DNA from: Arthrobacter globiformis
GTDB taxonomy: Bacteria > Actinomycetota > Actinomycetes > Actinomycetales > Micrococcaceae
NCBI RefSeq assembly: GCF_003261175.1
Contig: NZ_QLNP01000007.1
Span: 1 to 64,000, forward strand
Reading direction: 5' to 3'
Length of the DNA: 64,000 nucleotides
In this document: positions 42,408 through 50,677 of the stretch, piece by piece
Layout of the letters: every line of letters starts with the position of its first letter
Numbering within the stretch: the first letter of the stretch is position 1
Notes under the pieces: generated by a model
Database searches by the model: none
The model's input: the letters and a program-made list of their open reading frames with translations, nothing else
What the model was told of the DNA's origin: nothing
Translations under genes and position numbers: made by a program

Positions 42408-43022
42408 ATGAGCGGATCAGTTCTGGCTGCTGCCCTTATCTTCCTGGCACTGGCTGCCGCCGCAGGCCTCGCTTTTAGTCGAACCGCCCACGGCAGATCA
42501 GGGCTCCTCCGCAAGCGCGGCGGGTCGACGGGCGACGGTATTGCGAATGGGGACGATGACACCCAAGATCGGGCAGGGCAGTCCCCGGGATTGCGGGATA
42601 TCGCCATGATGCTCGAGCTGATTGCCGCCATGCTCCATTCGGGTGCGGGTATTGGACGAGCCTTGGAACTGGTGGCCGCCGCGGCCGCACCCGAGTACGT
42701 CCGCGCCCTGCGGCCGGTAGTAGGAGCCATGGCCATTGGTGCCGACTGGGAGACGGCATGGCGGAGTTCGGACGTGCGCTCGCCGGAAATACTGGCCCTG
42801 CGCGACGCCTTGGGCTTCGCCGCGCTGACTGGTGCGCCATCGTCGTCCATCCTTTATGCCCAGGCCGCCAGGATGAGGCGGGAACGCTTCCGGGCCGCGG
42901 AGAAGCGCGCGGCCTCCCTTGGAGTGAAGCTGGTGGTTCCGCTGGGGCTGTGTTCGCTGCCGGCCTTCATTTGCCTCGGAGTCGTTCCAGTGCTGCTCGC
43001 CCTGATCCCTTCGGGCAGCTGA
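42408..43022 (+). CDS. tadC: TadC-like type II secretion F-domain membrane protein
   Basis: 204 residues. First helix VLAAALIFLALAAAAGLAF, then the T2SSF core GLRDIAMMLELIAAMLHSGAGIGRALELVA and a final helix VVPLGLCSLPAFICLGVVPVLLALIP. Partner of TadB. The start at 42408 has no strong ribosome site; the 44-nt gap after tadB leaves the exact start open. Ends the ATPase/platform part of the locus; a 264-nt gap follows. Confidence 0.85.
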   Translation: MSGSVLAAALIFLALAAAAGLAFSRTAHGRSGLLRKRGGSTGDGIANGDDDTQDRAGQSPGLRDIAMMLELIAAMLHSGAGIGRALELVAAAAAPEYVRALRPVVGAMAIGADWETAWRSSDVRSPEILALRDALGFAALTGAPSSSILYAQAARMRRERFRAAEKRAASLGVKLVVPLGLCSLPAFICLGVVPVLLALIPSGS

Positions 43023-43286
43023 GTCCCCTCAGGCAGCTGAGTCTTTTCGCGCAGCGAAGCCCGGCTGGATGTAGCGCTGCCCTGCATCACCGCTGCCTCG
43101 TATTTGGACGCTGCCGGGCGGGCAGACTGCCCGTGCGGCCGCCGCGGATACACCGGTACTTTCCCTCCACAAGCGGCCGATCTGGTCTCTTTTCCACTTA
43201 GGCAAGATCAACCCTTACCGGTCCGGGCGGCGCACGGGAGAGTCGAATGCACCGGCAACTCGCCGGAACTCCAGAAAGGAAAATTC

Positions 43287-43574
43287 ATGTCCCTCAACCA
43301 CCACACCACGGGTGAAGCCGCCCGGCCCTTGCGCAAGGACTCCGAAGAAGCCGATGTGCTGGAGATCTACCCGGGAGCCAGCATGGCCCCGCGGGTGAAG
43401 CCACGGCCACGCAGGCGCCTTACAGGCTCGGAAGCCGGCATGGCGACTGCCGAATATGCCATCGCCACGCTGGCGGCAGTAGGCTTCGCCGGGATCCTGG
43501 TGTTCATCCTGCGAAGCGACGAAGTCCGTGGCTTCCTGCTCAACCTGATCCGTACGGCGCTGGCCCTGCCGTGA
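43287..43574 (+). CDS. DUF4244 Flp-type pilin subunit candidate
   Basis: 95 residues. A polar N-terminal part of about 48 residues ends in a prepilin-like junction GSEAGMATAEYAIATLAAVGFAG: Gly followed by Met/Ala-Thr-Ala-Glu-Tyr, with the Glu-Tyr of Flp pilins, then a 20-residue hydrophobic helix. The leader is long compared with classical Flp prepilins. AAGGA with a 6-nt spacer supports the ATG. The preceding 264-nt gap suggests its own promoter, allowing much higher expression of the structural subunit. Confidence 0.85.
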   Translation: MSLNHHTTGEAARPLRKDSEEADVLEIYPGASMAPRVKPRPRRRLTGSEAGMATAEYAIATLAAVGFAGILVFILRSDEVRGFLLNLIRTALALP

Positions 43575-44092
43575 CACCCGCTCCGCAGACCCTTACGGCG
43601 GCCGGACTTGTGTCCCGCCGGCAGCACAGGAACCCAACCGGAGATGAAACCGGCAGCCGCGGCCAGGGGAAGGCCCGCGGCGCGGTGACCGCTGAGTTTG
43701 CGGTCGCGCTTCCGGCGGTCCTGCTGCTTCTGGCCATGCTGCTGGCGGGGTCTGCGGCGGGGATCACTCAGCTGCGGCTGGAGGATGCGGCCCGGGCCGG
43801 CGCCAGGGCACTCGCGAGGGGTGAGGATCCCGATGCCGTCGACGGTATTGTCCGGAAGCTGGCAGGCCCGTCGGCCTCGTCGGCAGTGGTGCCCGGCGGC
43901 GAATGGATGAGCGTCACAGTGTCCGACCGGGCCGCGGGACCATTGGGCCGCATGGTGCCGTGGACGCTGACCGCCAGGGCCGAGGCCCGCAGCGAAACGG
44001 CATCATCGGCCCCGCCTCCCGGAACTGTGCAGGCGGTGCGGGCGGCACCGGCAGAGCTTGGTCACGGTGTTCCTGCCGGGTGGCTCCTGTGA
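43571..44092 (+). CDS. tadE: TadE-like minor pilin protein
   Basis: 173 residues. After a polar N terminus comes RGAVTAEFAVALPAVLLLLAMLLAG, the TadE signature (Thr-Ala-Glu-Phe then a hydrophobic helix), followed by an Ala-rich extracytoplasmic part. GTG start overlapping the pilin stop by 4 nt (GTGA). Confidence 0.88.
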   Translation: MTPAPQTLTAAGLVSRRQHRNPTGDETGSRGQGKARGAVTAEFAVALPAVLLLLAMLLAGSAAGITQLRLEDAARAGARALARGEDPDAVDGIVRKLAGPSASSAVVPGGEWMSVTVSDRAAGPLGRMVPWTLTARAEARSETASSAPPPGTVQAVRAAPAELGHGVPAGWLL

Positions 44093-44484
44093 ACCGGCGG
44101 CACAAACGGCGCCTCGGCCAGCGCAGGAATCCGGTGCTGGAAGTCGGATCCGAACGCGGATCTGGCACCGTCCTGGCCGCGGGGCTCGGCATGGTGCTTG
44201 TCATGGTCATGTCACTGCTCCTCCTGCTGGCGCAGGCGTCGGCGGCGGCGTCCAGGGCCGCCGCCGCGGCCGACCTCGCCGCTTTGGCCGCGGCTGACGC
44301 GCTCCGCGGCGTTTCAGCGGGAGAGCCCTGCCTCGTGGCTGCCGCGGTGGCTGCCCGCCACAAAGCAAAGCTCACCAGCTGCACCCCGGGAGGCGACCAG
44401 TCCGTCGAAGTCAGCACCGAGCTGACTGCCGGGCCCCTCCTCGGCGTCGCCACCGGCCGTGCCAGGGCGGGACCGCCGCCCTAA
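44089..44484 (+). CDS. TadE-like secreted protein (Rv3654c type)
   Basis: 131 residues. A basic N terminus is followed by ERGSGTVLAAGLGMVLVMVMSLLLLLAQA, a single helix, then an Ala-rich region AAADLAALAAADALRG and a pair of Cys (GEPCLVAA and LTSCTPGG) that could form a disulfide. It corresponds to the helicase-adjacent TadE-like family of actinobacteria. GTG start overlaps the tadE stop; convergent with the helicase gene 37 nt downstream. Confidence 0.87.
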   Translation: MNRRHKRRLGQRRNPVLEVGSERGSGTVLAAGLGMVLVMVMSLLLLLAQASAAASRAAAAADLAALAAADALRGVSAGEPCLVAAAVAARHKAKLTSCTPGGDQSVEVSTELTAGPLLGVATGRARAGPPP

Positions 44485-44521
44485 CTTAGGCGCCGTTCGT
44501 TACCCTGACCGTGTTCCTTCC

Positions 44522-46918
44522 CTAGACCGCGTTGGGTGCCGCCGCGTCCGCCCAGAAATCCTGTGGCGCTGCCGCGTCCCGCGCGTCCTTCAGCAGGACA
44601 CCGATCAGCGTGACAGCTGCGTCCTTGTCCAACGGGTTGTTTTTGTTGCCGCATTTCGGTGACTGGACACAGGAGGGGCAACCTGATTCGCACTCGCAGG
44701 CCTCGATCGCGTCGCGCGTGGCCGAGAGCCACACCTTGGCTTTCTCGAAGCCCCGCTCGGCAAAGCCAGCACCGCCTGGGTGCCCGTCGTACACGAAAAT
44801 CGTCGGCACACCGGTGTCGGCATGGATTGCGGTCGAAACCCCGCCGATGTCCCAGCGGTCGCTCGAGGCAACCAGTGGCAGCAGTCCGATGGCGGCGTGC
44901 TCGGCCGCGTGGAGGGCTCCGGGGAACTGCGCTTCGATGAGTCCGGCGCCTGTGAGTGACCGGTTCTCCACCACAAACCACACGGCCTTCGTAAACAGGT
45001 CCCTGGCTCCCAGTTCGAGGGGTTCCTCGCCCAGGACTTCATTAGAGATCAGGGCCTTCCGCTGAAAGGAAACTACCTGCGTTGTGACCTTGACGTCGCC
45101 GAAGTGCACGGTGACATCACCCCACTGCTCCGTCCGCTGGGTCTCGAGTACCTCAATCTGCGTGATGTCCCGGGCAGTCGTGTAGTAGTCGGGGTTGGCC
45201 CGGCGTACCACCACGCAGTGATCGTCCTCGTTGAGGTCCTCCACCACGTAGCTGGCGCCCTGATGGACGTACACGGCCCCCGTGTGGGCCTGGTAGTGCG
45301 TCTGCGGCGAATCCATGGTTCCCAGCAGCGAACCCGTGTCGGCATCCACGATGCTCACCGGCCCGCCGCCGTCGGCGCGCAGGTTCACCATTGCGGCCGC
45401 GCTCTGCGGGTGGGTCCAGAACCAGCCGGCCGGGCGCCGCCGCAGGTACCCCTGCGCCACCAGCTGCCCGAGGAGTTTCTCTGCTGTGGCTCCGAACAGC
45501 GGCAGCTCGGCCACGCCGAGCGGGAGCTCAGCGGCCGCCGCACAGAGGTGCGGGCCCAGGACATAGGGGTTGGACGGATCAAATACAGTCGCCTCAACGG
45601 ACACATCGAAGATGGCTTCAGGATGATTGACCAAGTAGGTGTCCAGCGGATCATCGCTGGCCACGAAGGCGGCGATGGCGTCCTGTCCGGCACGGCCCGC
45701 CCGGCCGATCTGCTGGAAAAGGGACGCCCTGGTGCCGGGCCAGCCGGCCACCAGCACTGCGTCCAGCCCTGAGATGTCGATGCCCAGTTCGAGGGCCGAA
45801 GTACTCGAAATGCCCAGCAACTGCCCGGTCCGCAGCGCCCTTTCCAAGGCGCGGCGTTCCTCGGGGAGGTACCCGGAGCGGTAAGCTGCCACCCGTTGCG
45901 GCAGGCTTGGGTCGACTTCGTCCAGGAGCCGCTTGGTGATGGAAGAGATGGTTTCGGCGCCGCGCCTGGATTTGATGAAGGCGATGGTGCGGACCCGTGA
46001 CGAGACAAGGTTCGCGAGAAGGTCCGCGGTCTCGGCCACCGCCGTCCGGCGTTCCTTGGCCCCGTTTTCGCCGCGCACCTCGGTGAGTGCGGGTTCCCAG
46101 AACGCCACCGTCGTCGACCCGTGGGGCGAGGAGTCTTCCGAGACTGCCTGGACGGCGGCGCCAATGAGCCGGCCAAAGGACTTTTCCGGTTCGGAAGCGG
46201 TGGCGGACGCCGCGAGGAACACCGGTCCGGCGGAGTTGCCATCGGCCGCGTAGTAAGCGCAGATGCGCCGCAGCCTGCGCATCAGGTTGGCCACGTGGGA
46301 GCCGAAGACACCACGGTAGCTGTGCGCCTCGTCCACGATCACGTAGCGCAGGCGGCGGAAGAACCCCGCCCACCAGGCATGGTTCGGCAGGATGCCGAAG
46401 TGCAGCATGTCGGGGTTGGCCAGAATGAAGTTTGCGTGGTCGCGGATCCAGCGGCGGGAGGCCTGGTCGGTGTCGCCGTCGTAGGTTTCAGCCCGGACGG
46501 TGGGCAGGTTTAGGGACCGGATGGCCGCGAGCTGGTCAGCAGCCAGCGCCTTGGTGGGGGAGAGGTAAAGCGTCACCGCACCGTCGTCGTGGATTTTTCC
46601 GGGATCCGACACGACGCGTAGTTCTGACCGGTGAATCGCATCCAGCGCCGGAAGCTGGTAGGCCAGGGATTTCCCGGACGCCGTCCCGGTTGCAATCACC
46701 ACGTGTCCGCCGCCGTGGGCAATGTCCGCCGCCTGGATCTGATGCCGGTAGGGCTGGTGGATGCCGAGTTTCCCGTAGGCCGTGACAAGGTCCGGGTGAG
46801 CCCAGGCCGGCCACGGTTCGTGCACGGCGTTGCGGGCCGGGATGGTGCGGACATGCCGAAGCTGCTCCGGGTCCGGGCCACGGCCCAGCAACGGAATCAG
46901 CGAGTCATGGGGGTTCAC
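44522..46918 (-). CDS. DEAD/DEAH-box helicase with C-terminal DUF1998 (MrfA type)
   Basis: 798 residues. Helicase core: VIATGTASGKSLAYQLPAL (motif I), YLSPTKALAADQ, YVIVDEAHSYRGVFGSH (motif II DEAH), AASAT (motif III) and QQIGRAGRAGQ (motif VI). The C-terminal DUF1998 region has four clustered Cys (CECESGCPSCVQSPKCG) that probably bind a metal, as in B. subtilis MrfA, which repairs mitomycin-type damage. GTG start. From memory, it is adjacent to the tad locus in mycobacteria too. Confidence 0.93.
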   Translation of the reverse strand: MNPHDSLIPLLGRGPDPEQLRHVRTIPARNAVHEPWPAWAHPDLVTAYGKLGIHQPYRHQIQAADIAHGGGHVVIATGTASGKSLAYQLPALDAIHRSELRVVSDPGKIHDDGAVTLYLSPTKALAADQLAAIRSLNLPTVRAETYDGDTDQASRRWIRDHANFILANPDMLHFGILPNHAWWAGFFRRLRYVIVDEAHSYRGVFGSHVANLMRRLRRICAYYAADGNSAGPVFLAASATASEPEKSFGRLIGAAVQAVSEDSSPHGSTTVAFWEPALTEVRGENGAKERRTAVAETADLLANLVSSRVRTIAFIKSRRGAETISSITKRLLDEVDPSLPQRVAAYRSGYLPEERRALERALRTGQLLGISSTSALELGIDISGLDAVLVAGWPGTRASLFQQIGRAGRAGQDAIAAFVASDDPLDTYLVNHPEAIFDVSVEATVFDPSNPYVLGPHLCAAAAELPLGVAELPLFGATAEKLLGQLVAQGYLRRRPAGWFWTHPQSAAAMVNLRADGGGPVSIVDADTGSLLGTMDSPQTHYQAHTGAVYVHQGASYVVEDLNEDDHCVVVRRANPDYYTTARDITQIEVLETQRTEQWGDVTVHFGDVKVTTQVVSFQRKALISNEVLGEEPLELGARDLFTKAVWFVVENRSLTGAGLIEAQFPGALHAAEHAAIGLLPLVASSDRWDIGGVSTAIHADTGVPTIFVYDGHPGGAGFAERGFEKAKVWLSATRDAIEACECESGCPSCVQSPKCGNKNNPLDKDAAVTLIGVLLKDARDAAAPQDFWADAAAPNAV

Positions 46919-46954
46919 CCCAACATTGTTTCATCCGGGCAAAAATCGCCCGCA

Positions 46955-47008
46955 CGGAACAGCGAACCGGCCCGGAACAGCCAACGGGCACGGACCAGCG
47001 AACCGGCG
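46955..47008. repeat. Three tandem 18-bp repeats between helicase and GNAT genes
   Basis: Units at 46955-46972, 46973-46990 and 46991-47008 share CGGAMCAGCSAACSGGC with one to four differences. They lie just upstream of the helicase start, in noncoding DNA. Confidence 0.8.
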
Positions 47009-47060
47009 CACGCCTGCTTGGCCCGGGACGGAACCCGGCAGGGGCATACGCAGGGGAGGG

Positions 47061-47753
47061 TCAGACCACGGAGAGGTCGGAGCCCTCATCGGAGGCAGAG
47101 AGCATCAGGACGTGGCACACCGAGGACCAGCCCAGATGTGAGTACAGCTTTTGCCCGTCCAGAGAGGCCAGCAGGAGGCCGTCCTCCACGTCGTGCGAAA
47201 ACGCCTGCGCCGCCAGCGCCTTCATGATGAAGCTGCCCAGGCCCCGGCGCTGGAAGGAGGGTTCGGTGACGATCTTGTCGAACACCGCGGTGCCGTTGAT
47301 GACCACCACGCGGCCGCTTACGGCCAGCGTGTCACCGGATCTCACTTCGGCAAAGTGGACCCCGTCGGACTCCCACGTTTTCAGGGACAGGTCGTCGTCC
47401 GAGAGCCACGGGTCCTCGGAATCCTGGGTTTCCATATCCACGACCATCATGGTCTGGGATGCGGACGTGGCGTTGAGGTTGTGTTGTTCAGCCAGGAGCT
47501 TGTAGCGTCCCACATCATTGGTCAGGATGGTCAGGACCCGCTTGGGGGCCTCGGCAGTCTTTGCCGCCAGGTCTGCGAATTCGGCGTCCGTCGGATCAGA
47601 GGCGAAGTATTCCCAGTCCCCGGTGGTGTCCGCACGCAGGGCGGCGGGGAACCGTCCCTCGGTACGCGTCTCATAGCCCCGGCAACCAGCCCAACCGGCT
47701 ACCCAGACTTCAAGCAGATGAGTGATGTCTCCAACCATGGCTTCTGGCGTCAT
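47061..47753 (-). CDS. GNAT-family N-acetyltransferase
   Basis: 230 residues. The acetyl-CoA binding block is EPSFQRRGLGSFIMKALAAQAF (Arg-Arg-Gly-Leu-Gly), preceded by VVINGTAVFDKIVT and followed by GLLLASLDGQKLYSHLGW. The N-terminal half (HLLEVWVAGWAGCRGY) looks like a second, degenerate GNAT half. Substrate unknown. The start is uncertain: ATG at 47753 is used, but ATG at 47780 or 47738 are possible because no ribosome site is clear. Divergent from the trhO gene. Confidence 0.8.
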   Translation of the reverse strand: MTPEAMVGDITHLLEVWVAGWAGCRGYETRTEGRFPAALRADTTGDWEYFASDPTDAEFADLAAKTAEAPKRVLTILTNDVGRYKLLAEQHNLNATSASQTMMVVDMETQDSEDPWLSDDDLSLKTWESDGVHFAEVRSGDTLAVSGRVVVINGTAVFDKIVTEPSFQRRGLGSFIMKALAAQAFSHDVEDGLLLASLDGQKLYSHLGWSSVCHVLMLSASDEGSDLSVV

Positions 47754-47864
47754 GTGATGAGAGTATTCCAGCGCTGTCATAAGCAACAGGGCTTGGGCGC
47801 TTGCTTATGCAATTGTGATAGGAGGCTCTTCCCGGGTCCGAATCCGTCCCCTGCGGCCACCAAG

Positions 47865-47870
47865 TACCCT
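47865..47870 (+). promoter_or_regulatory. -10 element TACCCT for leaderless trhO
   Basis: TACCCT ends 7 nt before the GTG at 47878, and no Shine-Dalgarno sequence is present, so transcription would start at the start codon. Confidence 0.5.
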
Positions 47871-47877
47871 TAAATAC

Positions 47878-48771
47878 GTGGCTTTGAACCGAATCGTACT
47901 CTTTTATGGCTTTACTCCCATCGCAGACCCGGACGCTGTCCGGCTCTGGCAGCGTGCCCTGTGCGAAAAGCTCGGCCTGACCGGACGGATCCTCATCTCC
48001 AAGGACGGCATCAACGCCACCGTCGGCGGGGAGATCGGGGCCGTCAAGCAGTACGTGAAAACCACCCGTGAATACCGGGGCTTCCACGGTATCGACGTCA
48101 AGTGGTCCGACGGCGGTGCGGAGGACTTCCCACGCCTGAGCGTCAAGGTCCGCGACGAGATCGTCTCGTTCGGTGCGCCCGGCGAACTGAAGGTGGACGA
48201 TAACGGCGTCGTGGGAGGCGGGACGCATCTGCAGCCCGAGGAACTCCACGAACTCGTCGACGCGCGGAAGGCCAGCGGCCAGGAAGTCGTGTTTTTTGAC
48301 GGCCGCAACGCCTTTGAAGCGCAGATCGGCAAGTTCAAGGACGCCGTTGTCCCTGACGTCGCCACCACCCACGACTTCATCACCGAGCTCGACTCCGGCA
48401 AGTACGACCACCTCAAGGACCAGCCCGTCGTCACGTATTGCACCGGAGGCATCCGCTGCGAGGTGCTGTCCAGCCTTATGGTGAACCGCGGCTTCAAAGA
48501 GGTGTACCAGCTGGACGGCGGCATCGTGCGCTACGGAGAAAAGTTCAAGGACCAGGGCCTCTGGGAAGGCTCGCTGTACGTCTTCGACAAGCGCATGCAC
48601 CTCGAATTCAGCGAGGATGCCAAGACCATCGGCGAGTGCGTCCGGTGCCAGGCGCCCACGAGCAAGTTCGAGAACTGCTCTAACCCGAGCTGCCGCACGC
48701 TCACCCTTTACTGCGCCGCGTGCGCGGCCAACCCCGAGACGCTGCGCTGCCCGGACGGCTGCGCCGCCTGA
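47878..48771 (+). CDS. trhO: tRNA uridine-34 hydroxylase (rhodanese-type, TrhO/YceA)
   Basis: 297 residues. An N-terminal acylphosphatase-like part ([28 protein letters not shown]) is followed by a rhodanese domain whose active Cys is in [18 protein letters not shown], and a Cys-rich C terminus ([19 protein letters not shown] and CAAC), probably metal-binding. Makes 5-hydroxyuridine at tRNA position 34. GTG 47878 gives the normal family N terminus; no ribosome site is present, and TACCCT lies 7 nt upstream. Confidence 0.93.
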   Translation: MALNRIVLFYGFTPIADPDAVRLWQRALCEKLGLTGRILISKDGINATVGGEIGAVKQYVKTTREYRGFHGIDVKWSDGGAEDFPRLSVKVRDEIVSFGAPGELKVDDNGVVGGGTHLQPEELHELVDARKASGQEVVFFDGRNAFEAQIGKFKDAVVPDVATTHDFITELDSGKYDHLKDQPVVTYCTGGIRCEVLSSLMVNRGFKEVYQLDGGIVRYGEKFKDQGLWEGSLYVFDKRMHLEFSEDAKTIGECVRCQAPTSKFENCSNPSCRTLTLYCAACAANPETLRCPDGCAA

Positions 48772-48800
48772 ACTGCAGGGACGGCTGGAAGGCCGTTCAG

Positions 48801-49364
48801 TCAGATGCGGCTGATCCGGTAGGCGAAATTGGCGTCCGAGCGCACCTCCACCGTCACCCGAAGCACGGAGTCCTTGGACAGGTGCACCACATTGACGCGG
48901 GACGTGCCGCAGCGGAGGCTCAGGTCAACCAGAGCGAACTCGGCGTCGCGGACTGTGAATGAGACCCGGCGCTCGCTGCGGCAGGCGAGGGTGAGGGAGT
49001 ACGTGCCGCTCGGCAGCTGGCCGGTGGACTCCGTCTTGCTGTGTCCCCCCTCAACGCTGCCGTAGTTCGTACTGAAAACCTGTCCCTCAGCGTCAGGCAT
49101 GACCTCCTTCGCCCAATCCGTGAGCTCCTCGCCCGACACCGGCTCGTTCTCCAGCGGGTCCCGGGGCAACACTGGATCCGTCACCACAGGGCTGGCATCT
49201 GGAAGTTCGCCCCGGCCGTCGTCATAGCTGTATTCACAGCCGCCGAGGACCACGGCAATCAGCACAAGGAAAAGCACGACGGCGGCTGTCGGCGCCCGCA
49301 GCCAAAGCGTGCGTTGCGCCCGCCCCAGGAAACGACGCGCGGAGGCCATCCGCACCGTGGGCAT
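48801..49364 (-). CDS. Hypothetical lipoprotein (paralogue of the next gene)
   Basis: 187 residues. A basic N terminus, helix APTAAVVLFLVLIAVVLGGC with a lipobox Cys near residue 43, then an acidic spacer and a beta-rich C-terminal domain (LPSGTYSLTLACRSERRVSFTVRD to VVHLSKDSVLRVTVEV). The same domain pattern, including two Cys, occurs in the lipoprotein at 49487-49930, so the two are probably paralogues. I do not recognise a named family. A start at 49349 is also possible. Confidence 0.75.
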   Translation of the reverse strand: MPTVRMASARRFLGRAQRTLWLRAPTAAVVLFLVLIAVVLGGCEYSYDDGRGELPDASPVVTDPVLPRDPLENEPVSGEELTDWAKEVMPDAEGQVFSTNYGSVEGGHSKTESTGQLPSGTYSLTLACRSERRVSFTVRDAEFALVDLSLRCGTSRVNVVHLSKDSVLRVTVEVRSDANFAYRISRI

Positions 49365-49486
49365 ATCCCGACTTTAGGCCTGCCGGAGGCGCCGGTACAG
49401 ATGGCAATCCGCCGCGATGAAAAATTATGCCGGGCCGTCCCGGAGCTGGGGCGTCCATGCGGCCCTGCTGCCGACCTTGGCCCGAA

Positions 49487-49930
49487 CTAGCGCGCTGGAA
49501 CCAGATGGTAGGCGTACAGGAGCGGCGCGTCCACGCTGGAGGCGCTGATTTCCATCCGCCCGGCCTTCGGTACCGTGATATCCGCGGTTTCCCGGCTGCC
49601 GTTGCAGGCTGCTCCGGCTTCCGCCAGCTCGTTGCCGGCGAGCGTCACCGCGAAGAACGCCTTCCCGCCGCCGTCGCAGGTAATGGTCAGCGTGTAGTCG
49701 CCCGCCGGGACGCTGGCCGCCGCCTGGATGATCCGGTCCCGGTTGAGGATCTTGCCGGAATCCTCCAGCACTGCTTGGCCGTCGGAGGGCAGGGCGGTGG
49801 CCCGCCACTGCGGAACATCGGCATTTTCGATCGACACCACGGGGGAGCAGGCAGCAGTTGCCAGCAGTATGACGGCGGACGCGGCCGCCCCACCCAGGGC
49901 ACGGGAAATCAGTGGAGAACGGTCAGGCAT
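49487..49930 (-). CDS. Hypothetical lipoprotein (paralogue of the preceding gene)
   Basis: 147 residues. Signal helix GGAAASAVILLATAAC ends in a lipobox Cys (residue 28). The remainder has VPAGDYTLTITCDGGGKAFFAVTLAG and a second Cys in AACNGSRETADITVP, matching the C-terminal domain of the 48801-49364 protein in order and spacing. The ATG at 49930 gives the signal peptide. Function unknown; the two-Cys beta domain suggests a small extracytoplasmic binding module. Confidence 0.78.
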   Translation of the reverse strand: MPDRSPLISRALGGAAASAVILLATAACSPVVSIENADVPQWRATALPSDGQAVLEDSGKILNRDRIIQAAASVPAGDYTLTITCDGGGKAFFAVTLAGNELAEAGAACNGSRETADITVPKAGRMEISASSVDAPLLYAYHLVPAR

Positions 49931-49940
49931 GACTTCAAAC

Positions 49941-50531
49941 TTACCCGTTTGAGGTGCCGCCGGTTGACCTCCCTCTGCTCCCGATCCGCCGCGCGGCCAC
50001 AAAAGAGACAAGTCTGTCTGCCTCTGCCAGGACTTTGGCCGTGCCTGCGGAGGACGACAGCACCCGCTCGCCCCGGGACTCCAGGGTCACGGGGATGACC
50101 GTGCGCCGCGCAGCGCCGGGCGGCCCCGCAGTTTGGTGAGGTGGGGGCTGTGGTTCCGGCCCCTGCGGTTCCGGGGGTGGGGGTTTCGCGGCCTCGCGAC
50201 TGGCGCTCTCCTCGGACAGGGTCAGGGCATCGATCTTGGCACCGCCGATTTTGTCCAGCATCTCGTAGTCCTCGTCCGTGCACAGATCGCTGGCCGCCAG
50301 ATGCTTCAGTGCGACCAGGCCCACGATTGCCCTGCTGAAATCGCGGTCCATGGCAAGGTCGATGGCCCACTGGGTCCGTTTCCACCACTGGTCCCGCCGG
50401 TCCGCCTGGCGGCGCTGGGCGAGCGTGCGGCAGGCGATCCAGGCAGCAATGACGGCGGCCAGCAGCGGTGCGAATGCCGCCGCGTACCGCAACCCATCGG
50501 GATCAGCCGCCACTGCCTGTGTTCCGAGCAT
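49941..50531 (-). CDS. Hypothetical single-helix membrane protein
   Basis: 196 residues. One N-terminal helix (YAAAFAPLLAAVIAAWIAC), a basic stretch TLAQRRQADRRDQWWKRTQWAIDLAM, a helical segment, then a Pro-rich linker (PPPPEPQGPEPQPPP) and an Arg/Gly tail. I do not recognise the family. TACAGT on the minus strand (50543-50538) is 6 nt from the ATG, a leaderless layout. It ends 10 nt before the lipoprotein gene start, so they may be co-transcribed. Confidence 0.72.
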   Translation of the reverse strand: MLGTQAVAADPDGLRYAAAFAPLLAAVIAAWIACRTLAQRRQADRRDQWWKRTQWAIDLAMDRDFSRAIVGLVALKHLAASDLCTDEDYEMLDKIGGAKIDALTLSEESASREAAKPPPPEPQGPEPQPPPHQTAGPPGAARRTVIPVTLESRGERVLSSSAGTAKVLAEADRLVSFVAARRIGSRGRSTGGTSNG

Positions 50532-50537
50532 GGCCCA

Positions 50538-50543
50538 ACTGTA
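50538..50543 (-). promoter_or_regulatory. -10 element TACAGT for a leaderless gene
   Basis: TACAGT on the minus strand with 6 nt to the ATG at 50531; no ribosome site is present. Confidence 0.5.
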
Positions 50544-50665
50544 GCTTCACGCCCCGACAATAATCAGTCGCGGAATAGTCAGGCACCCTACGCCTTGCCC
50601 GGGTCCTCGGCATGCTGCGGCCGGCGGAGCCGGGAGGGTCGGGGCACACGGTCATGGCCGGGAAA

Positions 50666-50671
50666 TAGACT
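50666..50671 (+). promoter_or_regulatory. -10 element TAGACT for leaderless methyltransferase gene
   Basis: TAGACT with 6 nt to the GTG at 50678; no ribosome site is present. Confidence 0.55.
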
Positions 50672-50677
50672 TGGCCG

